From: Robinsoniella sp. | GTDB lineage: Bacteria; Bacillota; Clostridia; Lachnospirales; Lachnospiraceae | Direction: 5' to 3' | Assembly (NCBI GenBank): GCA_022788205.1 | Contig: JALEVQ010000013.1 | Coordinates: 1-64,000, forward strand | DNA: 64,000 nucleotides | Shown here: positions 41,790 through 51,132 of the stretch, in pieces | Layout: the number at the start of each line of letters is the position of its first letter | How positions within the stretch are numbered: the stretch's first letter is position 1 | Position numbers and translations under genes: made by a program | Notes under the pieces: generated by a model | The model's database searches: none | What the model was told of the DNA's origin: nothing | What the model saw: the letters and a program-made list of their open reading frames with translations, nothing else

Positions 41790-43253
41790 TTACGGGAGTG
41801 TGACCTCCATAGTAGCCTGAAGCCCTAATTTCTTTAAAGTCTCGACATCAACTTTGGCGAGCTGAGAAGAGCAGTGTACCTGGAGACCTCTCAACATAGG
41901 AAGCATGTCCAGAGCCTTGCGGGCATTTTCGTCCGTTGCGGCGCTGATGGAGAGGGCGATCAGAACCTCATCAATGTGGAGACGAGGGTTTTTACTGCCG
42001 AGGTAGAGGGTCTTCAAATCCTGGATTGGCTTGATTGCTTCAGGGGAGATCAGATGGATCTCATGGTTAATGTGGGCAAGCGCCTTTAAGGAATTTAAGA
42101 TCATCGCGGCACAAGGACCAAGCAGATCAGAGGTTTTGCCATAGTGGATGGTACCATCGTCCATCTCGATCGCTGCGGCGGGAGCACCCTGTTCTGACGC
42201 CATGTCCAGAGCTGCCTTTACGACTCTGCGGTATTCTTTAGAGATCTTGGCCTGACTCATCACCATCTCAATCTTAAAAATTTCCTGTTCACTTGCGCGG
42301 TCATCGGCAAATTTGTTTAAGGATTCATAGTAGCGGCGGATGATTTCTTGTTTGGAAGCTTCCTGGCATACTGCGTCATCGACAATACAGTTTCCTGCCA
42401 TGTTGACACCCATATCTGTCGGCGATTTGTATGGACTTTCCCCGTAAATGCGCTCGAAGATGGCACTCAGGACGGGGAAAATTTCTACATCGCGGTTGTA
42501 ATTGACCGTAGTGATGCCATATGTCTCCAGATGGAATGGATCGATCATATTGACGTCGTTTAAGTCGGCAGTCGCAGCTTCGTATGCGAGGTTCACCGGA
42601 TGTTTTAGAGGAAGATTCCAGATCGGGAATGTCTCGAATTTGGCGTATCCGGCACGCACACCGCGCATATGCTCATGATAGAGCTGGGAGAGACAGGTAG
42701 CCATCTTTCCGCTGCCAGGTCCTGGAGCTGTGATAACGACAAGCGGACGAGAAGTCTCAATGTAATCGTTCTTGCCATACCCCTCTTCACTGACGATTTT
42801 TGCAATATTGTGAGGATATCCTGGAATCAGATAATGGAGATAAACTTTGAGTCCACGTTTTTCCAGTTTGCCCTTAAAGACATCAGCACTGTTCTGTCCG
42901 GAATACTGAGTAATCACGACACTTCCCACATAGAGTCCCTTTTCACGGTAAATGTCGATCAGGCGAGTCACTTCCACATCGTAAGTGATCCCGAGATCAC
43001 CGCGAACTTTGTGCTTTTCGATGTCGGCTGCACTGATGGCAATGACAATTTCTGCATGGTCAGCAAGCTGCATAAGCATTTGGAGTTTGCTGGAAGGCTC
43101 AAAACCGGGAAGAACACGGGAGGCATGGTAATCGTCGAACAATTTCCCGCCGAATTCCAAGTAAAGTTTATTGTCAAAGTGACTGATGCGTTCCTTGATG
43201 TGGGCAGATTGCATGTCTAGATATTTTTTATTGTCAAAACCTATTTTATTCAT
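41790..43253 (-). CDS. DUF1846 family protein
   Basis: A 487-residue member of the DUF1846 (UPF0371) family, with characteristic GFDNKKYLDMQSAHIKERI at the N-terminus, FGGKLFDDYHASRVLPGF, VITAPGPGSGKMATCLSQLYHE (a P-loop-like GPGSGKM) and DMGVNMAG. The biochemical role is unknown; structures show a nucleotide-binding-like fold. ATG 43253 is six bases after GGAG; ATG 43256 is an alternative. It is an isolated gene on the minus strand. Confidence 0.9.
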   Translation of the reverse strand: MNKIGFDNKKYLDMQSAHIKERISHFDNKLYLEFGGKLFDDYHASRVLPGFEPSSKLQMLMQLADHAEIVIAISAADIEKHKVRGDLGITYDVEVTRLIDIYREKGLYVGSVVITQYSGQNSADVFKGKLEKRGLKVYLHYLIPGYPHNIAKIVSEEGYGKNDYIETSRPLVVITAPGPGSGKMATCLSQLYHEHMRGVRAGYAKFETFPIWNLPLKHPVNLAYEAATADLNDVNMIDPFHLETYGITTVNYNRDVEIFPVLSAIFERIYGESPYKSPTDMGVNMAGNCIVDDAVCQEASKQEIIRRYYESLNKFADDRASEQEIFKIEMVMSQAKISKEYRRVVKAALDMASEQGAPAAAIEMDDGTIHYGKTSDLLGPCAAMILNSLKALAHINHEIHLISPEAIKPIQDLKTLYLGSKNPRLHIDEVLIALSISAATDENARKALDMLPMLRGLQVHCSSQLAKVDVETLKKLGLQATMEVTLP

Positions 43254-43441
43254 CATTTTCTCCTTCAATTTTTATTTTCCTGGCAGATAAAAAATGCCAT
43301 ATTTAAAAATATTATACGACATTTGAAATATAATTTCTACCCTTAAATATTTTTCTATGCACCATTCAATATGCTGAGTGAAGGGTACAAGTTGATTTCG
43401 AAAAAGAAACAGATAAAAAAATGAAATTGTATACAAAAAGA

Positions 43442-43471
43442 TTGACATCTCAGAAAGGAAAACACTATAAT
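43442..43471 (+). promoter_or_regulatory. Promoter of rsmD-coaD
   Basis: TTGACA (43442-43447), an 18-base spacer and TATAAT (43466-43471), all consensus hexamers. Confidence 0.8.
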
Positions 43472-43599
43472 AACAGAGAAATCAACATGACTGTCTGTGA
43501 TGGAAATGTTTGAGTTCAGAGATTGTAACAGGCAGTTTGCGATGGGAAAGTAATATGGCGGAAGGTTCAATTCGCCAAAAGAAAGAAAAGGAAAATGGT

Positions 43600-44172
43600 A
43601 TGAGAGTGATAGCAGGAAAAGCAAGACGTCTTCCGCTGAAGACGATCGCAGGTATGGAGACAAGACCAACCACTGATCGGATTAAAGAGACACTGTTCAA
43701 TATGCTGCAGCAGGATCTGGAAGGATGTCGTTTCCTGGATCTTTTTAGCGGAAGCGGCGGGATTGGAATTGAGGCTTTGAGCAGAGGTGCAAGAGAAGCC
43801 GTGTTCGTGGAAAATAACCGAAAGGCAGTTGCATGTATCACGGATAATCTGAAATTTACAAAGCTGGAAAAAGAAGCGCGTGTGATATGCAGCGATGTCC
43901 TGACAGCGCTCAGAAAGCTGGAGTCAGAGCAGCCTTTTGATTTCATTTTCATGGATCCTCCGTATCAGAGACAGCTGGAAGAACAGGTTCTGGAATATTT
44001 GAAGGATTCTTCTCTCGTCTCAGAGATGACACAGGTGATTGTGGAGGCTTCTTTGGAGACATCATTTGACTATGTGGAAGAATTGGGATTTGAGATTTTA
44101 AAGAAAAAGAAATATAAGACAAACGAGCATGTATTTCTGAGAAAAAAAGAGAAGGAAAGAGATACTCAGTGA
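43600..44172 (+). CDS. rsmD: 16S rRNA (guanine-966 N2)-methyltransferase
   Basis: A 190-residue RsmD. It begins [13 protein letters not shown] and has [14 protein letters not shown], the SAM site [20 protein letters not shown], and the catalytic FMDPPY (DPPY motif). The start is ATG 43600 after AAAGGAAAATGGT; an upstream in-frame extension is not family-like. It is followed 10 bases later by coaD, a conserved pairing. Confidence 0.95.
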   Translation: MRVIAGKARRLPLKTIAGMETRPTTDRIKETLFNMLQQDLEGCRFLDLFSGSGGIGIEALSRGAREAVFVENNRKAVACITDNLKFTKLEKEARVICSDVLTALRKLESEQPFDFIFMDPPYQRQLEEQVLEYLKDSSLVSEMTQVIVEASLETSFDYVEELGFEILKKKKYKTNEHVFLRKKEKERDTQ

Positions 44173-44182
44173 GGAGGAACCT

Positions 44183-44677
44183 ATGAGAAGAGCAGTCTAT
44201 CCGGGAAGTTTCGATCCGGTTACGTTGGGGCATCTTGATATCATTCGCCGGTCATCAGATCTAGTTGATGAACTGATTGTGGGAGTTTTAAATAACAGTG
44301 CAAAAACACCGTTGTTTTCTGTGGAAGAACGTGTTAAACTATTGATGGACGTTACAAAAGATATCAGTAATGTGCGCATCCAGGCTTTTTCGGGACTGTC
44401 CGTCAATTTTGCAAAAGAAATGGGAGCAGAATTTATCGTCAGAGGACTTCGGGCGATCACGGATTTCGAATATGAACTTCAGATGGCACAGACGAATCGG
44501 ATTATGAATCCGGAGATCGATACCGTCTTTTTGACAACGAGTCTGGAATATGCATATTTGAGTTCCACGACGGTAAAAGAGGTGGCATCGTACGGCGGAG
44601 ATATTTCGAAATTTGTGCCTGCTACGGTAGTAGATCAGGTTTTTCATAAAATGGCGGAAAAAAAGAATAAAAAATAA
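44183..44677 (+). CDS. coaD: Phosphopantetheine adenylyltransferase
   Basis: A 164-residue CoaD, the penultimate step of coenzyme A synthesis. The nucleotidyltransferase motif [18 protein letters not shown] at the N-terminus (with TxGH), [12 protein letters not shown] and the C-terminal [11 protein letters not shown] are all intact. The ribosome-binding site is GAGGAGGAACC. It is cotranscribed with rsmD and probably with the next gene (13-base gap). Confidence 0.97.
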   Translation: MRRAVYPGSFDPVTLGHLDIIRRSSDLVDELIVGVLNNSAKTPLFSVEERVKLLMDVTKDISNVRIQAFSGLSVNFAKEMGAEFIVRGLRAITDFEYELQMAQTNRIMNPEIDTVFLTTSLEYAYLSSTTVKEVASYGGDISKFVPATVVDQVFHKMAEKKNKK

Positions 44678-44690
44678 GGAGAGAAATAAA

Positions 44691-45281
44691 ATGAGCAGTA
44701 GAATAGAACAAATCATTCAGGAAATTGAAGACTATGTGGAGAGCTGTAAATTTCAGCCGCTGTCTTCCACAAAAATTGTGGTAAATAAAGAAGAATTAGA
44801 AGAGCTGCTGCGTGAGCTGCGAATGAAGACACCGGATGAGATCAAGCGGTACCAGAAGATTATCAGCAGCAAAGATGCGATTATTCAGGATGCAAAGAGC
44901 AAGGCGGAGACGGAAGTGGCAGAAGCGACCGCAAAGGCACAGCAGCTGGTCAGTGACAGCGAAGTGATGCGCATGGCACAGGAGCAGGCAGAGGAGCTGC
45001 TGGAGCGCGCACAGAAGCAGGCACAGGAGATTGTTGACAATGCAACAAATGATGCCAATAATATCAGGATGAGTGCGATTTCTTACACGGATGAAATGCT
45101 GGAAAATCTGGAAAAAATCATGAGCCATACGATTGAGACGGCGGGGGCGAAGTATGAGACATTCCTGAATTCGATTCAGTCGTGCTATGATATTGTGAAT
45201 AAGAATCGACAGGAACTCTCTCCTCAGGAGGTGCCGAGCAATTATATCCCGGACGAGGATGAAGAGGAAGAAGAGGAATAG
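44691..45281 (+). CDS. Coiled-coil protein of unknown function with acidic tail
   Basis: A 196-residue soluble protein, almost wholly helical: heptad-rich coiled coil from about residue 40 to 125 (EELEELLRELRMK, KAETEVAEATAKAQQ, AQEQAEELLERAQKQAQEI) and a C-terminal run of aspartate and glutamate. The Ala/Gln/Glu-rich middle resembles the peripheral stalk of ATP synthase or DivIVA-like proteins by composition only, so no function is claimed. It lies directly after coaD with ribosome-binding site AAGGAGAG. A long hairpin separates it from the convergent ylbJ-like gene. Confidence 0.78.
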   Translation: MSSRIEQIIQEIEDYVESCKFQPLSSTKIVVNKEELEELLRELRMKTPDEIKRYQKIISSKDAIIQDAKSKAETEVAEATAKAQQLVSDSEVMRMAQEQAEELLERAQKQAQEIVDNATNDANNIRMSAISYTDEMLENLEKIMSHTIETAGAKYETFLNSIQSCYDIVNKNRQELSPQEVPSNYIPDEDEEEEEE

Positions 45282-45353
45282 TTTTACAGAGAGGACAAGC
45301 AGAAATCGACAGTGAGGTTTCAAAACCAGAAGTGGACACAGGGAAGGACAGCG

Positions 45354-45414
45354 TATTTGTAGATATCTCCCGGAAAAGACAGACAGAATGCTTTTAGGGG
45401 AGATATCTGCAAAT
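45354..45414. repeat. 17-bp inverted repeat between convergent genes
   Basis: ATTTGTAGATATCTCCC pairs with GGGAGATATCTGCAAAT (one G-T), and an inner AAAAG/CTTTT extends the hairpin. There is no T-run on either side. Its right arm abuts the stop codon of the ylbJ-like gene. It is perhaps an atypical terminator or 3' stability element for both convergent transcripts. Confidence 0.65.
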
Positions 45415-45415
45415 C

Positions 45416-46342
45416 TTACAGGAGAAAGCATACGGTCAGCAAACAGGCGATCATGCAGATCAGTATGCGTGCTTTTAAGTAGGAGCGGATGGACAGGACA
45501 TTGGAGGCGAGAACACTTTGTGTCTGTGCGAGCGCGCACAGACCTCCCCATACGCAAGTGAGACAGAGGAGAAAATACTTTTGTGCAAAAGGAAAATCCT
45601 GAGCTCCGATAAAAGTGATCCCGTTGGTCAATTCGATACTGCCCACCAAAAAAGCGGGAAGCCATACATCTTGGAAGGGCAAGGACTGTATGAGGCGGGA
45701 GAGGATGGAAAAAAGGATGACATAGCATCCAAGTTTCAGAATAGTAAATACCGCGTTCATGATGCAGGCATCAATCAATTCAAAACGAATTTGAATTTTT
45801 GATGTCTGTTTTTTATACACTGCGCCGGTAGGAGGCATCTTTTTTCGGAACGATTGATTTGTGAGGATTCCGTAGATCATTGGCGCCCCATAGACAATCA
45901 AAAGTGTCGGAACGAGATAGCGTGCGTCTCTCATTGTCTGCAGCACTGTGACGTTGATCAGAAACATGGGGCTGACATTGTTGACGAAAGGAAGCAGGTA
46001 AGAAGCCTCTGCATCCGACAGCTGTCCATTTTTTGAGAGGTCACTGATGGTTTTGGATCCCATCGGAAAACCGCACAGAAAGCCGATAATAAGTGCGTAG
46101 GTACCATATGTACTCAGGCAAAACAGGCGCGAGGTGAGAGGACAGAGAAAACGGACAAGACAGTGAACCAGATCGAGCTGAATGAGTAGGTTCGAAAAAA
46201 TCATCATTGGCAGCAGGGTGGGAATCAGAGTGTCAAACCACAGATGGAGACCAGACTGTGCGGCTGCAAAGGCGTCTGATGGGTGAGAGAAAAGATAAAA
46301 GAGCAAAACAAAAAGAGTGAGCGCAGAAAAAAATCGTTTCAT
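45416..46342 (-). CDS. YlbJ-like sporulation integral membrane protein
   Basis: A 308-residue polytopic membrane protein with about eight hydrophobic segments. The nucleoside-recognition/gate-like region (LWFDTLIPTLLPMMIFSNLLI, GFLCGFPMGSKTISDL, LPFVNNVSPMFLIN) is typical of YlbJ and SpoIIIA-associated proteins. YlbJ is sporulation-linked and lies near coaD/rsmD in B. subtilis, as here. The minus-strand start is preceded by only a weak GGAATG ribosome-binding site. Confidence 0.85.
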   Translation of the reverse strand: MKRFFSALTLFVLLFYLFSHPSDAFAAAQSGLHLWFDTLIPTLLPMMIFSNLLIQLDLVHCLVRFLCPLTSRLFCLSTYGTYALIIGFLCGFPMGSKTISDLSKNGQLSDAEASYLLPFVNNVSPMFLINVTVLQTMRDARYLVPTLLIVYGAPMIYGILTNQSFRKKMPPTGAVYKKQTSKIQIRFELIDACIMNAVFTILKLGCYVILFSILSRLIQSLPFQDVWLPAFLVGSIELTNGITFIGAQDFPFAQKYFLLCLTCVWGGLCALAQTQSVLASNVLSIRSYLKARILICMIACLLTVCFLL

Positions 46343-46495
46343 AGAGACATTCCTTTGATTGTTTTGTATAGTCTATGAGAGTGCAAAAAAAAACATGAGA
46401 TGATTTCAGAAAGGTTTATATGCTGCACATTGGAAGGCGGACTTTTCTTGTAAATGAAATGCATATATTTGTCTTAAAAAAGTGCAGGGAAAAGT

Positions 46496-47347
46496 ATGAA
46501 AAGAAAAAATTGGGCAGAGTGTGGATTGAGATGGGTGCTTGTCCTGAGCGCAGTGTGGCTGCTATTATTTTTTCTCGACCAGAATAAGAAATTGGGAAAT
46601 CTGGGACAGTATAGCGAGGAGACGGAAGTGTTTCGTCAGATGGAGCTGTCGGAGGCACTCCTTGAGCGGCTAAATGAACTTTCGGAGGAGACAGGATATT
46701 CCATGGGAGAGGAGATTGCTGTTTTTCTTCCCACATTTCGATTTCAGATGGAAGATCATGAGAAGGAAATGACACAAGAATCGCTGGAAAAATGGGACCT
46801 TTTTTACACAGAAAAGAAAAGTCAGTCTTTTGCAAGACTGAAAGAGAGCTGTCGTGCGATCTGGGATGACCTTGAGTGTTTTCCAGTGGAGAATGGGGAG
46901 AAAAAGATGGTTTTTGAAGATTCCTGGATGTTTGCGCGCACCTATGGAGGGGAGCGCGGACATGAAGGGACCGATTTAATACCACCGAAAAACTTCAGAG
47001 ACTACTATCAAATCGTCAGCATGACAGATGGAATCGTTGAGAAGATAGGATGGCTTGAGAAGGGCGGATGGAGGATCGGAATCCGTTCGGAACATGGGGG
47101 ATATTTTTATTATGCCCACCTTTCTTCTTACGCAAAGGAATTTCAGATTGGGGAGAAAGTGGAGGCAGGAGATCTGTTAGGATATATGGGGGATACGGGA
47201 TACGGTGTCGAGGAAAATACAAGCGGAAAATTTGATGTGCATCTTCACCTTGGAATTTATATAAAGACAGAGAGGATGGAAGAAATGAGTGTCAACCCAT
47301 ACTGGGTTCTTCGTTTTCTGCAGCTAAAGGTGCGGGAGAATTCGTAG
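46496..47347 (+). CDS. M23 family metallopeptidase (membrane-anchored)
   Basis: A 283-residue protein with one N-terminal membrane span (WVLVLSAVWLLLFFLD) and an external M23 domain. Zinc ligands are visible: HEGTD (HxxxD, about residue 161) and HLHLG (HxH, about residue 250). The VEAGDLLGYMGDTG segment is typical of LytM/M23 endopeptidases acting on peptidoglycan cross-links. The family also contains sporulation proteins such as SpoIIQ, but no specific match is evident. The ribosome-binding site is weak. Confidence 0.9.
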   Translation: MKRKNWAECGLRWVLVLSAVWLLLFFLDQNKKLGNLGQYSEETEVFRQMELSEALLERLNELSEETGYSMGEEIAVFLPTFRFQMEDHEKEMTQESLEKWDLFYTEKKSQSFARLKESCRAIWDDLECFPVENGEKKMVFEDSWMFARTYGGERGHEGTDLIPPKNFRDYYQIVSMTDGIVEKIGWLEKGGWRIGIRSEHGGYFYYAHLSSYAKEFQIGEKVEAGDLLGYMGDTGYGVEENTSGKFDVHLHLGIYIKTERMEEMSVNPYWVLRFLQLKVRENS

Positions 47348-47412
47348 GATGTGCCGCTTTTCATTTATTCGGAAGTGTGGTATACTAAACCGTTAGGAAA
47401 TCAAGGAGAGAC

Positions 47413-48240
47413 ATGGATATGGAAATACAACTGTGGAAAAAAATTTTAGATCCGTATGAGCTTGCAGTCAAGGAATTGATTGTAAAGTTTGAACATTTGA
47501 TCCAGGAGCATAGACAGCAGGGACTGTACTCGCCGATTGAGCAGGTGACGGGGAGAGTAAAATCTGTCTCCAGTATTTTAAATAAAATGAAAAAGAAAAA
47601 GATTGCAATGGAAGAGATGGAGGAGAAGGTGGAAGATATCGCTGGGGTCCGTATCATCTGTCAATTCGTGGAGGATATCGAACGCGTTGTGGAGATTATC
47701 CGAAATCGGAGTGATATGGAAGTGAAGGAAGAGCGCGACTATATTACCAATATGAAAGAGAGCGGATACCGCAGCTACCATGTGATTATCTACTATCCAA
47801 TCGAGACGCTGGAAGGGATGAAAAAGATCCAGGCAGAAATCCAGATTCGCACGCTTGGCATGAATTTCTGGTCTACGATTGAACATTCCCTGCAGTATAA
47901 ATATGAAAAAAATATTCCAGATCACATCCGGGAGCGACTGACAAAGGCAGCAGATGCGATTATCGTGTTAGACCGCGAGATGTCGACAGTGCGCAGCGAG
48001 ATTATGGATGCGCAGAATTCATTGCTTTTGCAGGAGAGTCTGGTGTCTGAGATTTTGACTACCATCCATAATCTGTATCACCTGGCGAATAAGAGGGAGC
48101 TTTTAAAGATCCAGGATGAGTTTTATAAGATTTATGAGCTGAATGATATTGAGCAGCTGAAGAGGTTTCAGAGGGAACTCGATCGGATAGCACAGGGATA
48201 CCGCGCTCAGTCTGTGGAGCATAAAGGAATCAAAAACTGA
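47413..48240 (+). CDS. Small alarmone synthetase (RelA/SpoT domain, YjbM/RelQ-like)
   Basis: A 275-residue GTP pyrophosphokinase without the HD hydrolase or regulatory domains of long Rel. RelA/SpoT synthetase features are GRVKSVSSILNKM, DIAGVRIICQFVEDI, GYRSYHVII and EIQIRTLGMNFWSTIEHSLQYKY. It makes (p)ppGpp or pGpp from ATP and GTP/GDP. A C-terminal coiled coil follows. The ribosome-binding site is AAGGAGAGAC; ATG 47413 and 47419 are both possible starts. It is probably transcribed with the M23 gene upstream. Confidence 0.93.
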   Translation: MDMEIQLWKKILDPYELAVKELIVKFEHLIQEHRQQGLYSPIEQVTGRVKSVSSILNKMKKKKIAMEEMEEKVEDIAGVRIICQFVEDIERVVEIIRNRSDMEVKEERDYITNMKESGYRSYHVIIYYPIETLEGMKKIQAEIQIRTLGMNFWSTIEHSLQYKYEKNIPDHIRERLTKAADAIIVLDREMSTVRSEIMDAQNSLLLQESLVSEILTTIHNLYHLANKRELLKIQDEFYKIYELNDIEQLKRFQRELDRIAQGYRAQSVEHKGIKN

Positions 48241-48256
48241 AGATGGGAGAAGAAAG

Positions 48257-49669
48257 ATGAAGCTGCCAGAAGCATTTTTGGAGAAAATGAGAGAGCTGCT
48301 CGGCACGGAGTATGAGTCTTACGAGAAAAGTTATGACAATCAGAGAGTCTGCGGGCTGCGCGTCAACACGGCAAAGATTTCGGTGGAGGAGTTTTTGAAG
48401 ATCACTCCGTTTGCGCTGCGCCCGATTCCGTGGACGAAAAATGGATTTTATTACCGGGAGGAGGACGCAGTGACGAAGCATCCTCACTATTTTGCAGGAC
48501 TTTACTATGTACAAGAGCCAAGCGCTATGATCCCTGCCCGCATTCTTCCGATAACTCCTGGGGAGAAAGTGCTTGATTTGTGCGCTGCGCCGGGAGGCAA
48601 GGCGACGGAACTCGGGGCGAAATTGAAGAGAAACGGACTTTTGGTCGCAAATGATATCAGTAATTCTAGAGCAAAGGGATTGCTAAAAAATCTGGAATTG
48701 TTTGGAATAGGAAATATGCTTGTGACAAGCGAGACACCGCAGAAGCTTTTGCAGTATTTCCCGGAATTTTTTGATAAGATTCTGATCGATGCACCGTGTT
48801 CCGGTGAGGGAATGTTTCGCAAGGATCCATCTATGGCACAGGATTGGCTGGAGAGAGGACCTTCTTATTATGCACCGATTCAGAGAGAAATTTTGGAGAC
48901 GGCCTCAAAGATGGTAAAACCAGGGGGAAGTATAGTGTACTCGACTTGTACCTTTGACCCGGAAGAAAATGAGAAAAATATCCAGTATTTTCTCGATCAC
49001 CACAGCGAATTTTCAATCGAGAAAATAGAAGACTGGGAAGAACACTTTTCCTGTGGGAGAACACAAGAGACAAAAAACGAAGCGATGAGACAGTGCGTGC
49101 GCATCTGGCCTTACAAGGTAGAAGGAGAAGGTCATTTTGCGGCACTGTTAAAAAGGCAAACGTCAGAGAATTCGAGAGAGAACACAAGAGAGATGGACGG
49201 TTGTGATTTTAAGGATTTGGGAAGAAAAGACCGCAAAGGAGATAGTGTCATCCTCTCAGAGGAGACAGCGGCGTTTTTTAAGCAGGTCAAATTGCCGCTG
49301 CTGTCTCAAGGAACGGTCACGAATTATGGAGGAAAGCTATATCTGCTCCCAAAGGATCTGAATAATATCCGTGGACTGCGTTTCTTAAGAACAGGTCTGT
49401 ATCTCGGGGAAGAGGCGAAAAACCGCTTTGAGCCGAGTCAGGCGCTTGCAATGTATCTGAGAGCCGAGGAGTATGCACAGTCTTTTTCGATGGATTCGAG
49501 AGATGTGAGGGTTTTAAAGTATTTAAAAGGCGAGACAATCGAGGCAGAGGAGTGCCCCTACAAGAAGGGATATGTGCTTGTCTGTGTGGATGGCTACCCT
49601 CTTGGCTGGGCAAAGGTGGCAGGAGGATTCCTGAAAAATAAGTATTATGTGGGATGGAGGTTACAGTGA
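48257..49669 (+). CDS. rsmF: RsmB/NOP family rRNA cytosine-C5 methyltransferase (RsmF-like)
   Basis: A 470-residue enzyme. The SAM-binding core has LDLCAAPGGKATELGAKL, the catalytic cysteine is in DAPCSGEGMFRKD, and the second motif is STCTFDPEENE. The C-terminal part (residues about 330-470) is the RsmF-type extension with a PUA-like domain. It methylates cytosine C5 in rRNA. The start follows AAGATGGGAGAAAGA. It overlaps the pseudouridine synthase start by one base (TGATG). Confidence 0.9.
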   Translation: MKLPEAFLEKMRELLGTEYESYEKSYDNQRVCGLRVNTAKISVEEFLKITPFALRPIPWTKNGFYYREEDAVTKHPHYFAGLYYVQEPSAMIPARILPITPGEKVLDLCAAPGGKATELGAKLKRNGLLVANDISNSRAKGLLKNLELFGIGNMLVTSETPQKLLQYFPEFFDKILIDAPCSGEGMFRKDPSMAQDWLERGPSYYAPIQREILETASKMVKPGGSIVYSTCTFDPEENEKNIQYFLDHHSEFSIEKIEDWEEHFSCGRTQETKNEAMRQCVRIWPYKVEGEGHFAALLKRQTSENSRENTREMDGCDFKDLGRKDRKGDSVILSEETAAFFKQVKLPLLSQGTVTNYGGKLYLLPKDLNNIRGLRFLRTGLYLGEEAKNRFEPSQALAMYLRAEEYAQSFSMDSRDVRVLKYLKGETIEAEECPYKKGYVLVCVDGYPLGWAKVAGGFLKNKYYVGWRLQ

Positions 49670-50388
49670 TGGCAAAAATGCGGCTGGATAAATTTTTGTC
49701 TTCGGCGGGTGCTGGAACGCGCAGTGAGGTGAAAGATCTTCTGAGAAAGGGTGCTGTGGAAGTAAACGGCATCGTCTGCAAAAAGCCTGAGCAGAAGGTG
49801 GAACCTTCGGAGGATACCGTGCTGCTTTTTGGAGAACGCATTGCCTATGAAGAAGTGGCATATTTTTTACTCCATAAGCCGGCAGGATGTGTCAGTGCCA
49901 CGCAGGATGTACACGAGAAAACAGTGCTTGACTATCTTGATGAGCCGCAGTGCAAGGATCTGTTCCCAGTGGGAAGATTGGATAAAGATACGGAGGGATT
50001 ACTTCTGATCACAAACGACGGTGATCTGGCGCATAGACTGCTCTCGCCCAAAAAGCATGTGGACAAGACGTACTATGCCGAGATCGAGGGTGTTGTCACA
50101 GAGGAAGACATAAAGGCTTTTTGTGAGGGAATCGACATTGGAGATGAGAAGAAAACCTTGCCGGCAAAACTTACTGTTCTGGAAGTAGCACCGAGATCGA
50201 AAGTCGAGGTGACGATCCAGGAGGGGCGATATCACCAGATCAAGAGAATGTTTGAGGCGGTCGGAAAGAGGGTAGTCTATCTGAAGCGTATCTCCATGGG
50301 ACCGCTTGTGTTGGAGGACTCTCTGAAAAAGGGAAGATACCGCCGTCTGAGAGAAGAAGAAATTGCACAGTTAAAGAGAGGATGTTAG
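49669..50388 (+). CDS. RsuA/RluB family pseudouridine synthase
   Basis: A 239-residue enzyme: N-terminal S4 RNA-binding domain (MRLDKFLSSAGAGTRSEVKDLLRKG), then the catalytic domain with the aspartate motif VGRLDKDTEGLLLITNDG. It matches 16S-type RsuA most closely in length. The start is ATG 49669 overlapping the previous stop, with GGAGG upstream; an ATG at 49654 is in frame but lies within the preceding gene. Confidence 0.92.
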   Translation: MAKMRLDKFLSSAGAGTRSEVKDLLRKGAVEVNGIVCKKPEQKVEPSEDTVLLFGERIAYEEVAYFLLHKPAGCVSATQDVHEKTVLDYLDEPQCKDLFPVGRLDKDTEGLLLITNDGDLAHRLLSPKKHVDKTYYAEIEGVVTEEDIKAFCEGIDIGDEKKTLPAKLTVLEVAPRSKVEVTIQEGRYHQIKRMFEAVGKRVVYLKRISMGPLVLEDSLKKGRYRRLREEEIAQLKRGC

Positions 50389-50391
50389 AGG

Positions 50392-51132
50392 ATGCTGGCA
50401 GGAAAAAAGGCAGTGATTTTTGACATGGACGGCACACTGCTCGACTCGATGTGGATGTGGCGTTCGATCGATGTGGAATACCTTGACCGTTTTGGAATTG
50501 CGCTTCCTGAGGGACTGCAAAGAGAGATCGAAGGAAAGAGCTATACGGAGACAGCGATCTATTTTCACGAACGATTTTTGCCTGATAGAAGCGTGGAAGA
50601 AATTAAGCAGGACTGGTATGAGATGAGCGAGAAAAAATACAGAACGCAGGTCTTCTACAAGCCTGGGGCAGAGCTGTTTTTGAGTGAGTTGAAAAGACGA
50701 GGCATCAAGATGGCGATTGCCACAAGCAACAGCATGGAACTTGTGAAGGCAGCACAAGAGTCGCTTCATCTGGAGCGCTACATTGATTTTGTCTGCACAG
50801 GATGCAGTGTTGCCAGGGGAAAGCCTGCCCCGGATGTCTATCTGAAGGCAGCCGAAGAATTAGGAATTTCTCCTTTGGAGTGCCTTGTATTTGAGGATGT
50901 CCCGATGGGAATTTTGGCAGGGAAAAATGCAGGGATGAAGGTGTGTGCAGTGGAGGACGATTTTTCGAGAGATCAAGAAGAAACGATCCGCGCTCTGGCA
51001 GACTACTATATTCGCGATTACCGTGAAGTATTGGACGGCACATATGAGAAACTGCATGGGGAGAAAGAGATCAGAGGTATTCCTGAGTCGAATTTCAGCA
51101 AATGCGATACTGGAGGTAGCGATGAACAATAA
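50392..51132 (+). CDS. HAD superfamily hydrolase (beta-phosphoglucomutase-like)
   Basis: A 246-residue haloacid dehalogenase-like phosphatase. Motif I is [10 protein letters not shown], motif II is MAIATSNS (the T/S of HAD motif II), motif III lysine is in RGKPAPD and motif IV is [10 protein letters not shown] helical cap lies between I and II, typical of subfamily IA (phosphoglucomutase/phosphatase). The substrate is unknown. It starts three bases after the pseudouridine synthase and overlaps the YgiQ start by 11 bases. Confidence 0.88.
   Translation: MLAGKKAVIFDMDGTLLDSMWMWRSIDVEYLDRFGIALPEGLQREIEGKSYTETAIYFHERFLPDRSVEEIKQDWYEMSEKKYRTQVFYKPGAELFLSELKRRGIKMAIATSNSMELVKAAQESLHLERYIDFVCTGCSVARGKPAPDVYLKAAEELGISPLECLVFEDVPMGILAGKNAGMKVCAVEDDFSRDQEETIRALADYYIRDYREVLDGTYEKLHGEKEIRGIPESNFSKCDTGGSDEQ

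Noticed and set aside
44796..45728. 310-codon minus-strand frame opposite the coiled-coil gene and overlapping the ylbJ-like gene
   Set aside because: His/Leu/Cys-rich complement of a helical coding region; it conflicts with two better-supported genes.
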